Positions 45,726-57,348 are shown, numbered from the stretch's first letter. The stretch is DNA of 64,000 nt from Sipunculus nudus (GCA_026874595.1 CM049321.1:5758979-5822978), one strand, 5' to 3'. Numbers and translations: made by a program. The notes: generated from the letters alone by a model not told the origin.

Positions 45726-46236
45726 GACAAGGGCGGGGGGGGGGTATATCTTAAGCGCTTGTGCAGGGTTCTAATGGTAGTCCTTTGCATTGTCCCTTGG
45801 GATTATTGTCTCGGGACGGCGGTGATAATTGTCTTTGGTGGCTAGTCTGTTTTTAATTGTTTAGGGGTGGAGGGAAATGACTACGGCGGGTTATTATCCA
45901 AGGGTATTTATTCGGTTGGAGGCAATTACCTCTTGTTTGGGGTAAGTCGTTGTGGTCATTTTCGGGTTGTAATTGGCTGAGAGGTTATCGGGGGGTTTGT
46001 TGTCTCGGGGGATTGTAAGGGTGATGAGGCCAATTGACTAGGGGCAAGTTATTATCGGGGGTTATTTGTCTGGAGGAAGATAATTGCCTCGAAGGGCGGT
46101 AAGTGGGTTTGGCTTGGTGGTAATTGTTTAAGAGAAATTGTCCGGAGGGGGGGGGGGGATGGTATAATCATTAGGAGAGGTGGATTGTCCTTAACGAATT
46201 TGAGAATGACGGGGGGGGGGGGGGAGGTCAAGGGGG
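45726..46236. repeat. G-rich degenerate minisatellite
   Basis: The + strand is packed with variants of (T)AATTGTCTCGGGGG and AATTGCCTCG..GGGG, plus G10-G14 runs at 45733, 46147 and 46209. The other strand is correspondingly C-rich, in sharp contrast to the AT-rich surroundings. It lies 350-850 bp upstream of the vWD promoter. Many G-tract groups could form quadruplexes. Confidence 0.8.
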
Positions 46237-47153
46237 ACTGTAAGGCTTTCCCCTAACATGGTGTTGAAATTGAAGCATTAAAAGCACAATCTGGGCTAAA
46301 TACAAATTCTGGCCAGTGTTTCGGTATTAAACGCCTGTTGTTCTATGTTCAACAATTTTTTTCAGACCGACATTCAGTTTATTCATCAAAAGGTCATGCT
46401 TCTGAACTTGACCGTTTAACATTTGTCTTAAAGCAATTTATTATTTTGCTGTATGGAGACCGACCTGATATCAGACATGCATTTGACATGCATTAAATTT
46501 TGTAATATTTTCCATATCAAATAAAGTATACCCATGAATATCTTCAACAATGTTCCCAAATAATATAGTGTGTTGACGTTCGAAATGCAAGTCTGGAATG
46601 TGCTAGACAGCCGCCAAAGCCATACAGTAAGTGAAATTACCTTTAAATATGTCAACAAACAATTATCATGTCAACAGAAACATTCCCCTTTAGTTTCAGG
46701 GTGCTCGTTTATTAAATAACTACCTATTAACGATTTCAAGTTTCCAAGGCTGCACGGGACGGCGAATATCAAAACATCAGTTAAACTACCAATCCTTTCC
46801 GATATTCTAGACGTTTCGATTCTTAGTTAGATAAGTACATACTTATTTGTTTACGGCCCTTATATGTGATGTTTACTTCAGGTAACTGGCCGTCCTAACT
46901 TGCTGGGTTTTCTCCACGTCTGCAAAACATATAGCTGAAAAGCGTCGAATATTCTGCCATTTCGGGGGTAAGGTTTTCGTTTGGATTATCATTTCAGGTC
47001 CATGGTTTGATTGTGACAAAGTCAGCTGAATAAGACGAAAGGGATTCGATAGGATATAATGCATGCCTTTGTCCTTACGGATGTCAGTATTTTATTTTAA
47101 ACAAAGACAGGCGAAATCACAAAATCACATCTTTTCTAAAGTTATTTGAACAA
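46237..47153. other. Intergenic DNA without recognised features
   Basis: Short open frames only; nothing supported. Confidence 0.5.
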
Positions 47154-47207
47154 ATATATATATATATATCGAATGGGTTCCCCCCCCCCGCTCTACTTCA
47201 TTACATC

Positions 47208-47256
<49 letters not shown>
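47154..47256. repeat. (TA)n microsatellite pair
   Basis: Two TA blocks (47154-47170 and 47211-47256) separated by a segment with a C9 run. Confidence 0.95.
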
Positions 47257-47267
<11 letters not shown>

Positions 47268-47280
47268 CATATATTATAGA

Positions 47281-47400
47281 TGGAAAAGGTATACACAGAA
47301 AAGTGGTTCACTGCCAGTGGGATTCAAACCCACGATCTTCCGATTTCCGGTGCGGCTGCCTCAGTCCTCTTGACCATGACCGATCCCCAACCCCTCTGTT
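47281..47400 (-). mobile_element. tRNA-derived SINE copy, - strand
   Basis: Complement contains CATGGTCAAGAGGACTGAGGC (A-box region), then ATCGGAAGATCGTGGGTTTGAATCCCACTGGCAGTG (B-box region, given here as the pattern GGGTTTGAATCCC). Forms an inverted repeat with 47516-47650. The tRNA part resembles Leu/Ser tRNAs (ATGGCCGAG..CTAAGGC) with a shortened variable arm. Confidence 0.75.
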
Positions 47401-47515
47401 TCTATAAAACCATCAGTAATCCCTGCTGCATGCAAAAGTCGCCGTGCCGACACGTGTAGTGGGTGAGACTATGACGTCACTACCATGACGTCACTTCGCT
47501 GGTTCCTATAAAAGT
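47401..47515 (+). promoter_or_regulatory. Repeat segment with two CRE palindromes and a TATA box
   Basis: TGACGTCA occurs at 47472-47479 and 47486-47493, and TATAAAA at 47507-47513, just before the direct SINE copy. A related segment at 56795-56905 keeps one intact TGACGTCA (56859-56866) and one mutated (TGACGCCA, 56845-56852). The combination looks promoter-like; whether it is active is unknown. Confidence 0.45.
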
Positions 47516-47650
47516 GTACAAATACACAGAGGGGTTGGAGATCTGTCATGGCCGAGAAGACTAAGGCAGCCGCACCGCAAATCGGAAGATAGTGGGTTCG
47601 AATCCCACTGGCAGTGAAACACTTTTCTGTGTATACCCTTTCTATCTAAA
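47516..47650 (+). mobile_element. tRNA-derived SINE copy, + strand
   Basis: A-box region TGGCCGAGAAGACTAAGGC (about 47549-47567) and B box GGTTCGAATCC (47595-47605). The non-tRNA tail ACTTTTCTGTGTATACCCTTTCTATCTA is shared in part with the other copies. Confidence 0.78.
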
Positions 47651-47689
47651 AAACAATGAACCAGCATGGCTATTCATACATTAAAGTGT

Positions 47690-47754
47690 ACAAATACACA
47701 GAGGGGTTGGGGATCTGTCATGGCCAAGAGGACTAAGACAGCCGCACCGGAAAT

Positions 47755-47815
<61 letters not shown>
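47690..47815 (+). mobile_element. Truncated SINE copy running into a (TA)n array
   Basis: Repeats CAAATACACAGAGGGGTTGG, ATCTGTCATGGCC and ACTAAGACAGCCGCACCGGAAAT, then breaks into TA repeats (47753-47815) before the B box. Confidence 0.7.
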
Positions 47816-47817
<2 letters not shown>

Positions 47818-50090
47818 ATATCAGCAGGTATCATTGTAATCGTTGAAGAATCAAAACTGGATATAAAATTATATTGTAAAACATTTGAATGGAAGCATGA
47901 TTCATGATCTAACTTTTCTTATCAATACAATGACAATTTGAGAAATAACGACCTGAATAATTTTGTTTTGACCAATTGTTACTTGCAGATGAAAGTGCAC
48001 AGTAATCGAAATTGAAGTAAAGATGACTGATATTTTCATGTTTTGAAATAACTTCCAAACTACCTTATTCTTAGCAAAATATATTATCTTGAAAGTTTCA
48101 TTTAATATGAGATGCAATTTCAGATCGGGAAGCTGTGTCTACATTTAAAAATTCTATTAATTGAATGAAAGGCCAAATGACCGGATGTCATGATTTTTAT
48201 AGTATCCAAAAAGGAAATGATTTTGACATATGTTTCATATCACATTTGTTCAATTTAATTTAAGGCTATCAAATATATTTAACTTTTAATATTTGCCCGC
48301 TGGATGCCGTCCTTGTCGCATAAGTTGACGGTAGCCAAGTTGGCAAGTGGGATTACCCAAACAAGCCCCAGTTTGCCATTAGTGAATGCAACGAGGGCCA
48401 CGCTACTTTTCACTTGTCTTTTCATATTCACCATATTGCCGAGAGGAGGGGCGTAGCAAGGTTATACAGGAAAGGGGTTCTTCACTTTCTTAGTTATCCC
48501 ATAATAATTTGAGGATTAACGGGCCCGAGATTTGTTTTTTTTTATTCATAAATTGAAACATGCAGATTGTGTACAGTAAACTGAAACTATTTTTGTTTTT
48601 ATGGCTATTTGACTGATATTTACACGTTCAATTGTCATACTAAAATTTTCTAAGTAGATATTTTAGTATTGGAAGGTTTGTCCCCAATTTAACATGCAAA
48701 TAAGAAGAGGTTTGGGTCCGTACGGCAATACCCAGGAACGCCCCTGCAGAGGTAATAAATTCAGCATAAGGCATATGGAAATATCTCAAAACTTGGCGTG
48801 AGCATTGTTTCGATTTTTTTTTCAACTTTTTCATCTTCCCTGCCGACACATAAAAGTCAGCATGGGTGAGCGCTCTGCATGCTTAATGGGAAGGCTGTGC
48901 CCCACAGCCGTGTATAACTCACTTACGAGTGCGCCTTTAAAACCTCTGTGTGAGTACCCAGAATTGGGGATGATTACACATCCAGGACCCGCAGGTGCGG
49001 TAGACATCGGGCCTGGGTGACACCAGGATACAAAATAAAAAAAAATGATAGGATGATAGGAAGCCTTTTAACCTACGGAAATATGAGGTTTTGACTGGCT
49101 AAATGAGAGCAATTCTTTGGCCTGTAAATGAATTCTGGACATAATCAAGCATCCGCATATAGTATGCTTATCGGAAAGACATTTGTCTGGTCAATTGGGA
49201 GTCGTTGTGAGCCCGCAAAATGCTCGACCGGAAGCGCATTTTGGGCTGATATTTGACGTGCAACATTTATCGGCATTGGAACATAAACATTGCGATTAAA
49301 TGGCTTCGATCAGAAGATAGATTCCATATTGAACCCACGAGTATGTCGAAATATTTGGCATGACAATGTAGGGCCCACCGCCCCTATTTTTGCACGATAA
49401 GGCAAAACATGTGTCGGAAGTTTATATTTCAAATAAGCCTGATGAAACAAACTTTTTTTTCCGCACGTCTAATTCGGTGTATATGTTTCCGGCTTTAGGT
49501 GCTCAACTAGTAGTCCATTGCTGAAACATTTTTTTTTTCATATTAAAAGGGTAGCAGTATTATCATACCGTTATTAAAAGTCTTTCTGCAATTTCATATG
49601 CCCCTTTGAGTGTGAAGTTAGGACCAGCGAAAATTATCCTGTTGTCATTTTTTGTTTCCCATACCTTATTTTTCTTTAAATACTTTTTTAATGACATTTA
49701 CTTTTGTTTTCCGAGTTTAGAGCCTTGTTATTTACAATAAGCTACTCATTTGGGACTGCTATCATGCAGAAATGTAAAATACAGGTAATACTTTTTCCAA
49801 AATGGTATAATAGAATTCGCTACCAAATTCCAAAAAAATGGCTACCTAGCTCATGGATTATGATCGATCGGGGTGATATGCCAGAAACAACGGGCCAATA
49901 TAGGTTCACCCTACTGATTGACGAATGTTCTCGATTTGTGTTTGAGTGCCGATAAATGTTCGTATGGTATTTACCGGTCTTTATGGGTGATATATTGAAT
50001 TCATAATACACAATTTAGAACAGGGCAATATTTTACATATCAAATTAGCGAATATATATTAAATATTGTTTAACTTACCATGTCAACTCT
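47816..50090. other. Intergenic DNA
   Basis: No gene recognised. At 48845-49045 a more GC-rich stretch ends in AAAATAAAAAAAAATGATAGGATGATAGG, which looks like the 3' end of a retroposon, but its family is unknown. Confidence 0.45.
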
Positions 50091-50296
50091 GCACTACACA
50101 AACAAGCATGACAATACAATAGAACTTATCCGGAACTCCTGTAACATGACCCACCAGCCTGCTGGTGGTACAAACATTGCCCTGGCAGCAGTCAACCGTG
50201 ACCTGCATCAGTAGGCTGGACATAAGCTGCGCAACACATACAGCTATAAGCTTGATTCTCTTTCACCTAATTTACTAGTATAATTGAGCATGAAAA

Positions 50297-50660
50297 ATGA
50301 GAACTAAACGCTGCCAGTGGGGTACCTATAACAGTGACAGCACGTATCATTACAAGCCGCACATGGAAGCTGTGAGCTTTATACCATTCCCGAAACCGCC
50401 CAAAAAGAGAAATGCCTACTGTGGATCAAGCTGTGTGGCCGCCCCCACCACCAACTGAATGTGGACATGATAGACAGTGACAAATATGTCTGTTCAAAGG
50501 TACATGTTTATTCAGATATTATCCTTTGTTATAGCTTTAAATGTATGGCATGAACATATGACAGCTAGAAGAATTAATTTAATTTAATAACTGAAACAGT
50601 CTTGTAATTTTATACTGCCACATTTATAAAAGAAATGGCAAGGCTGTAAATAAATTCAAA

Positions 50661-50701
<41 letters not shown>

Positions 50702-51684
50702 ATTAATTATCTGAAACAGTCTCATAATTTTCCAAAGCCACATTTCTAAAATAAATGGTAAATCTGTAAGCATAATTTCTCACAAATTGATATATATATA
50801 TATATATATATAAATACTTATATGATATACATAAATTATACACATGATAATAATTCAAAATGATAATGAAATAAGTGGTGTCAGGTGATTTATGGTGAGA
50901 TTTTTTTTTCAGCATTTCCCTGGTAATATGGGGCCAAAAGAAGAACAACCAAATCCATTCCCAGCTGACCCATACGATGCTCGATTTTCATCTCCTAAAA
51001 CATCTAGAAAAAAGGCCTGCAGTGCGTACTACAGTTTTGCCAAGGACTGAAAAGAAAAAAAAGTGGACCGTAACCAGGATTACAGTCCAGATGTCAGTTT
51101 CGATCATTTCAGGACACCTGTCAGGCCAACCAGAATATCAGATAATGAGGTTCCTGATGTTTTATTGTCACTCTCGGCACCACAAGCACCTCTTGCTACA
51201 TCGTCAACATCTAAAAATACAACACTTGCTTCACCACCTACAACTACAACATAATTTACATCATCAACGCCTACAGCTACAAAAGGGGCAGAAGAAACGT
51301 CAGGTGGAAAAAAGCCTCAGAGACAAATGTTCGTCTCAGAAATATTAAAGAATGATACAAATTGTTTTATATACACAGGTGTAACAACAATTGCACACCT
51401 TGATTTTATATTCAAATGGTTGGAGCCAACAGCAACGTTTAGACTGTGGGATGGGAAATATAAAAGTACTCCTGGAAAGAAAGGTGGACTTAAAGAGCAG
51501 TGATCACTTTGTATCAAGAATACTTATTGACCTTAGTGAGGATCTGTCGAGGTTTTGACACCTGTCACCTTGCTTTTCTCTTTGGCATATCTCAAAGCCA
51601 TGTTTGCAGAAAGGGCAATCAGGGGACTGAAAACATACAGTATATTGATTGGAATCATTCCAATAAGATAAATGTACAGATTAA
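50297..51684 (+). pseudogene. Broken THAP-domain DDE transposase (ISL2EU/Harbinger-like)
   Basis: Exon 50297-50499: ATG, then RCQWGTYNSDSTYHYKPHME and FIPFPKP, a one-base frameshift, then LWIKLCGRPHHQLNVDMIDS and DKYVCSK|, followed after an intron (acceptor at 50912) by HFPGNMGPKEEQPNPFPAD. This is a THAP zinc finger (C..C..C..H, with the second Cys changed to Tyr). Further on, in shifted frames, come IYTGVTTIAHLDFIFKWL and LTLVRICRGFDTCHLAFLFG followed by ISQSHVCR, the helix-turn-helix that precedes the DDE core in DDE_Tnp_4 transposases. The catalytic core itself is absent after about 51605, so this is a deletion derivative. Confidence 0.75.
50664..50699. repeat. (TA)n microsatellite
   Basis: In the intron of the THAP-transposase relic; a second short TA run lies at 50790-50811. 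Confidence 0.95.
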
Positions 51685-51879
51685 ATAAAAAAAAACTACA
51701 ATTGCAGCTGTATTATGTAATCTCCAACAGCGTCTGGCATGATAGTATCACTGTAACTTGACATGTAAACTTATACCTTTCCAAGGAGGAATGAGAAATA
51801 GCTGTTTCTGTAAAATGATACCACTTTGCTCTGTACTTCTGTCCACCATTCAGGGTCAAAATGCACTTCAATGTTTTCT

Positions 51880-53778
51880 TTACCTTTGCAAGTATACACT
51901 ACCAGATTACATATATGTATACCTGTGACTGCCATTTTTGTCATGATCCGATAGTAATATTTATTTCCAGTTTCCCCTGTGTAGCTTTCGTTGCAATACC
52001 AGAAGCAAGTATTGCTGCCTTTGGGTGGAAATTACGTTTTGAATATAAACACTTGCATTCGATTTTGAAAGGACCACGGTGAGAACATTTAGCAATGCCA
52101 TCTGGGGAAGCACCAAGGAATGGGATATCTGAACTTATACACAAACCAGGAACATATATAGAACATTTTCTGTGGTGATACCTGTAAGCTTTAATGAATA
52201 AATTTCTAGCTTTATCTTCTTATTTTCGGCCAAGCAGCACAGCTGGTGGCAGATTAGATTCATTCAAGGTGCTACCCCTATGAAGATTGCTGCATGTGTT
52301 CTCATGGTCTTCGATGAACATATATAATAAACCTGTGATGCTGTGATCAGCCCTTTTCTCATTGCATGCCAGTCAAGGTTGTGATGCTGACCTCGGTTGC
52401 CCTCTTCTATTGTTAAGATGTCTCTCTTGCCATATGAGAGGCACTGAGAGACTGATTCATAGGTGATTTGACCACTGGTGTTGCTTTTCACATTGTAAAG
52501 CTTTTTGGGACGAGTATCCATGTTAATTTCTGGGTATGTATGCAGCTCTTCGCTCCTCTCATACCTTGCATCTAAACCACATGACACAGAGTCAATTTGG
52601 TTATTTCCTCAAAGAATGAATCAACTGACGGCAGTTTTGTGTCTTGTATCACTGGCCTATACAGCTAATCCATGGACATATTGTCGGCCTGCACTGATGT
52701 GTCTAGGCTAGTCACAGGTACCGCTTTAGTGGTTGAGACGCTGCGTCGAACCCATCTACACGTTCCTGATGTCACATTTGGCTTTTTCAATGAAATCCAT
52801 AACCTCAAACAACGTTGCACCAACATGCCGACAACAGCCGTCCATTCCCTAAATTTAAATTTATCACAGTTAAACCAATATAAGACAACATTAGTTATAA
52901 AATAAAATTAATTAAAACACAACAGGCATTTATTTTAGGCATTAAAATATTATTATGTAATTGCACTGATTTTCCTTATATGAATAAACATTGTAGTGAT
53001 GTATAATACAGACCAATTTAAAAGCATGTCCCCATTTTTAATTTCAGCTATTATAAACATGCCAAGAATTATTTTTTTAATATATTTAATAAAATATTTA
53101 CTTGTATCTCATAAAGTAATGACATGTTTTTTCAATGAATGAATGAATGAATGAATGGATGGATGGATGGATGGATGGATGAAAAAGTTATTAAACACAC
53201 TTACCCTCTTTTGCAGTTACAGTAAGCAGAGTATATGAAACTCTGAACAGGTGCACTAGTAAGTATTATCCAACACTGGTAATATAGTCTCTTAGATACG
53301 GGATCTCTGTCCCTTGTTCTGGGCTTGACATCAGCAACAAGTCCACAATTACTATCGTCTTCAGAAAAATGTACGACTCTTACATCCATGACAAATCCAT
53401 CCTGGAACATGGTATACCCTTTAAGCCTCTGGTAGTCCTGTAAGCTGGTAGGACTGTACCCATCTAATGATGTTAGGAAATTATACAGATCAAACACAGA
53501 CAAAGGGGGAAGGGATGAAGTATCACTATCAAAAGGCAATGTGCTGGGGTTTGGTTGAGTTAAATCACTGTGTGTACTAAGGTTTTTCTTTGAGCACTGC
53601 CTCACTGTCTTCTAGTAAACCATCAGGGTCAACAGTGAGACCCAGGTCTCTGGCACTGTCACACACATCCTGTAGCTCTGCTTTTTTTTAAAGTTAGCAC
53701 TGACAACCCCTCTATCTTCAGGTACTCATGTAACTCTTTAACTGATTTAGACACAAAATGTGTAGAAACAGAAGCCAT
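51880..53778 (-). pseudogene. Broken SAP-SWIM-YqaJ nuclease gene
   Basis: The start is ATG at 53778 (MASVSTHFVSKSVKEL), opening a SAP-like N-terminus (VKELHEYLKIEGLSVLTL) that breaks at an A-run near 53690, with another break near 53590. The next intact stretch (53605-53205) gives VADVKPRTRDRDPVSKRLYY and FIYSAYCNCKRG|, interrupted by a donor GTAAGT. After the intron, MDGCCRHVGATLFEVMDFIE completes a SWIM zinc finger (CxC...CxH). Then WHAMRKGLITAS (near 52355) and FLGASPDGI...KIECK (near 52110-52040) are the hallmarks of the YqaJ/lambda-exonuclease fold. Several stops and shifts make it a pseudogene. Confidence 0.72.
53134..53181. repeat. (AATG)n(GATG)n tetranucleotide repeat
   Basis: Compound array in the intron of the YqaJ relic. 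Confidence 0.97.
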
Positions 53779-53885
53779 AATACTGAGTGAAAGTAGCATG
53801 TACAGAAACAGCAGTCACTGTATACTATGACTACCGAGGGCTGCAGCAGCCACTTTCTGTACCACCAGCCTGCTTGACCCCCAGA

Positions 53886-55135
53886 TGACCCCACTCAGTG
53901 GAAAGTTCCGTAGTAGATCTATTTACCTTAATGGGTATCCATCAACACTTTGCCCTGACTTTATCATTGCAATGGCAATAGATGTGATGAATTTCTCAAA
54001 AAACTACCAAAATAAAAGAATTGTCAAACTGGTTATCCCCCTTAATCTAGACGGGAATACTCCACACCCATGACAATCTTAAAATATTAATGATAAAAAA
54101 TATACTCAACATGAATTAAATTACTGTAACTTCACGTTAAACACGTTAAATTGGCATATTTTATTTAAATGGTTTACATTTAACTTCGATATAATTTAAG
54201 ACAGACTTCCAGGGAAATTTATTAATGGTATATTAAGAAAGCTAACTACGGACAAAATCGGCTAAACAGTTAAGAAAAATTGAACCATTTCTTTAACAAA
54301 ATTTCTTTATGATTTTTTATACTAATATTCGGCGTGGTCTAACCTCCCTGCCAAATTCCTTCGTTCAGTATCTTCCTCCAATAAAAATTCACTCAAAAAT
54401 TCAGGATATGTTTTAATTTCTTATTTAAAACTTAATTCTGTCTCATTTTTCAAAAAATGTTCTTCACGTTTCATCAATCTCTAGTGTTTTAACGGCCAAA
54501 ACTTGTTCAAAATAGCCTTGATATACTGATGAAATCCCATTGTTAATGGGGTAAAATGTCTCAGTGGTACGTTTATATATGAAATTTGTCACATAGAAGA
54601 CACTTCGTTTGTTTTTTTTTATTTTATCAATTAAAAACATTTGTTTAGATTAACACGTATATTTGTCTTATTTATACTAGTTGTAAGGCCTGTCTCATCG
54701 ATACAAGTCCCCTGTGAGACGTATTGAGACATGTGTCACTTTTCGAGCAAAAATTATAAATTTGCAAATATCCATTTTATTCAATTCTAATAATATGTGA
54801 ACACATTTCCTGCTAATGACGGGAATGGTCTGGAAGTGCACACAACAAGTATCAATCCACCAGATAACAAGTCCGTCGGCAAAATGCAATATTTGCTCTG
54901 AAGTACTTTACAGAGAAATCACTTTGTGACTTCATCAGACACCGACCATCAACGCTAGTAGACATCATATCGGCAGTCTATACGCTGAAACGGACCCTTC
55001 TCTCGAAAAAGTGCCACTCCTTATGAATGCTTGCTGACGCTCCGATTGTCATCCGGCCAATCATTAATCCAAATTATACCTACAGTCAATCACTGCGCAA
55101 ATATCAATAAGGAGCACCGCCTTTGTAGCAAGGTA
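53886..55135. other. Intergenic DNA
   Basis: AT-rich, no gene or recognised repeat. Confidence 0.5.
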
Positions 55136-55139
55136 TCCG

Positions 55140-55740
55140 ATGTCCGTAAAGTGGGCCAAAATACTAGGCTGCGATAGCGTCTTCAAAAGTCTTCGCTGGT
55201 TTTGCCGCAAGGTTAGCTTGCTCTAGTCTAGTTAGCACTTCTCTGAGTGTTCTAAAATGTTTGTCCCACAATTCCACGTGTACTAGCACGTCGTCTATAT
55301 CGTCTATGCCGCAAGGTTAGCATGCTCTAGTCTAGTTAGCACTTCTCTGAGTGTTCTAACATGTTCGTCCCACATTTCCACGTGTACTAGCACGTCGTCT
55401 ATGTTGCAGATAACATTAGGCATGGCGCTGAACAACGTCCACATCATCCGGGTAAATATTGTCCCTGCCATGACTAATGCGAATGGCACTTCCCTGAACT
55501 GGTGATGTTCGTCAGGCGTTTCCAAAGCCGTTACGTCTCTAGATTCCTCCGACAACGGAATTTGCCAGCACGTTCGTCAGATCGATCTTGGAAAACCCCC
55601 TTTTTTTGCTATCTCCGTTGACAGTGTTTCCGGCTCTGGCATCGGTTGTGGATCGAATACCACCGACTAGTTTAACTTACGGTAATCGATCAGGAGTTTG
55701 ATCTTTCCGTCCGGTTTCTTCGCAATCTACCACAAACACA
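55140..55740 (-). pseudogene. Ty3/Gypsy reverse transcriptase fragment
   Basis: The - strand reads, across frameshifts, KKPDGKI..LIDYR, DPQPMPEPETL, FSKIDLTN, then the open stretch 55555-55304 with FREVPFALVMAGTIFTRMM and ICNIDDVLVH. The IDDVLVH matches the YxDD catalytic motif (Asn in place of Tyr), typical of Gypsy elements. The end of the fragment (55204-55402) is internally duplicated. Confidence 0.85.
55204..55402. repeat. 104-bp tandem duplication in the Gypsy fragment
   Basis: Copies at 55204-55298 and 55308-55402 both begin GCCGCAAGGTTAGC and run through CACTTCTCTGAGTGTTCTA to CTAGCACGTCGTCTAT, with a few substitutions. Confidence 0.9.
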
Positions 55741-55985
55741 CGTGATCGCAAAAACAGAGACAGCTTCGTATAAATTCAACCATGCTGAAATTAGCATCAG
55801 ACGAGACACATTTATGTGTATACCAACTATATACAGTGAACCAGCATGGCTATTCATACATATATATTTAATATATGCCGACACCATATACATGTATATA
55901 TACAAACACAAGTGATCGCAAAACAGAGGCAGCTTCGTAAAAATTCATCCATGCTGAAATTAACATCAGGCGATACTCGTGTGCT
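55734..55985. repeat. Direct repeat pair of about 82 bp
   Basis: 55734-55815 and 55903-55985 share ACACA.GTGATCGCAAAA, CAGAG.CAGCTTCGTA and CCATGCTGAAATTA.CATCAG. Between them lies a copy of the SINE-flank motif GTGAACCAGCATGGCTATTC. Confidence 0.8.
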
Positions 55986-56340
55986 CTCTAAAGACTACAC
56001 TGCCCCGAAATTAGTTCTGAAGAGACCGTATGTCCTTTAACCAACTATCTCACGCTTTTATCTAAACATGATATTCCATATTAATGCACAATAAATTATC
56101 AGAAGAATCATCTGGCTATTATCCCTTCTACCATATGCAACACAATACCTAAGTCACAGGTCTCTGGTCACAACACTCTCCCTTTAAATGAAAAGGCACA
56201 GTATTTACTCGATAAGCGGTATCGATCCATTTCAAGCTAAATTAAGATATTGTACAATACTGATCCGTTGCGTATTATGTGAAAAAAAATTATACAACGA
56301 TATCTATATACACTGTTTTGAGGAGAATCCGCAATAAATA
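55986..56340. other. Intergenic DNA
   Basis: No gene or clear repeat seen. Confidence 0.5.
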
Positions 56341-56344
56341 ATCC

Positions 56345-56560
56345 AAGTTCAACACTCTGGTAATCTGCTTAAAAGGGCTTGTCCATGGTCTAGTTTACCA
56401 GAAACTTCCTGTTGCTCAAAAATAACCTCTGGTAACACTAAAGCCCATCTCATTACTCTATTTTCATGCGTTGCTATTACACTTGAGAGGTTTGTGATCT
56501 GTTTGAATCTGCCACCTTAGCTTTAAGCAAGTTTTACGCATTGTCATGGACTTCCTTCCA
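56345..56560 (-). pseudogene. Gypsy RNase H fragment
   Basis: The - strand shows QTDHKPL (56502-56482), then in a shifted frame ENRVMRWALVLPEV. This matches TDHxPL...NxRIxRWALxLQ of Gypsy RNase H. It lies upstream rather than downstream of the RT fragment on the same strand, so the two are rearranged or from separate insertions. Confidence 0.7.
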
Positions 56561-56613
56561 ATCATGTTTGGGAGTACTAATGCCCTGATATTGTGTGCAA
56601 ATACGCCTACGGG

Positions 56614-56730
56614 AAGAGATTCTGGCGTAGCAAAGTAATTAAGGCACCCGTCCGGAAATCGGAAGATTGCTGGTACGATTTCCACCGTCATTGAAATGAC
56701 TTTTCTGTGTATACCATCTATATACAGTGA
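56614..56730 (+). mobile_element. tRNA-derived SINE copy
   Basis: TGGCGTAGCAAAGTAATTAAGGC (A-box region, decayed), CCGGAAATCGGAAGAT, a decayed B box (GGTACGATTTCC), then CTTTTCTGTGTATACCATCTA. Confidence 0.7.
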
Positions 56731-56794
56731 ACCAGCATGGCTATTCATATATCTATATTTAATATATGCCGACACCATATACGGCCATTAGTTC

Positions 56795-57022
56795 TCCTAT
56801 TGCATGCAAACTCGCCATGCCGACATATGTAGTTGTTAAGTCTTTGACGCCACTACCGTGACGTCACTTCGCTGGCTCTGACAAAATTGTGTATATACAC
56901 AGATGGGAAGGGAATATGGCGTAGCCAAGTGGTTATGGCACACGACCGGAAATAGGAAGATCGTGGGTTCGATTCACACTTTCAGTGAACCGTAATTACC
57001 GTGTATACCTTTTCCATCTATA
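56795..57022 (+). mobile_element. tRNA-derived SINE copy with CRE-containing leader
   Basis: Leader with GCATGCAAACTCGCC and CGTGACGTCACTTCGCTGG, then TATGGCGTAGCCAAGTGGTTA, CCGGAAATAGGAAGATCGTG and B box GGTTCGATTC, then GTGTATACC..TTCCATCTATA. It is the best-preserved A box in the cluster. Confidence 0.75.
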
Positions 57023-57140
57023 TATGTGTATATATAAATATACTAAATATACATGGCGTATATATGTGTTTATATAAATAAATACATATTTATATATATA
57101 TATATTCGTCACATATTCACATATATAATATATATTATAC

Positions 57141-57273
57141 ATATAATCTATTTGTCAATATATCATATATATATGTTATCCATGAACATTATATATATAT
57201 ATATATATATGTTTATAAATATATATATATTTATATATGTCACTGGATCCCACATATATTATATATAACTCTT

Positions 57274-57345
<72 letters not shown>
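57141..57345. repeat. Long (TA)n-rich region
   Basis: Several TA blocks, the last one (about 57279-57345) uninterrupted. Confidence 0.95.

Positions 57346-57348
<3 letters not shown>

Larger units (their letters stand above)
50140..53885. mobile_element. Decayed ISL2EU-like element with convergent transposase and YqaJ genes
   Basis: A + strand THAP/DDE_Tnp_4 relic faces a - strand SAP-SWIM-YqaJ relic. This pairing is, to my knowledge, typical of ISL2EU transposons (PIF/Harbinger relatives). CTGGTGGTACA occurs near both edges in inverted orientation (about 50161 and the complement near 53868), a possible TIR trace. The borders are approximate. Confidence 0.55.

Noticed and set aside
47516-47620. 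Functional tRNA-Leu/Ser gene
   Set aside because: The acceptor stem does not pair, the variable arm is truncated and several similar copies carry the same non-tRNA tail, so it is a SINE.
50977-51348. 123-codon histidine/leucine-rich + strand frame
   Set aside because: It is an out-of-frame reading over the THAP-transposase relic; the motif-bearing frames are the neighbouring ones.
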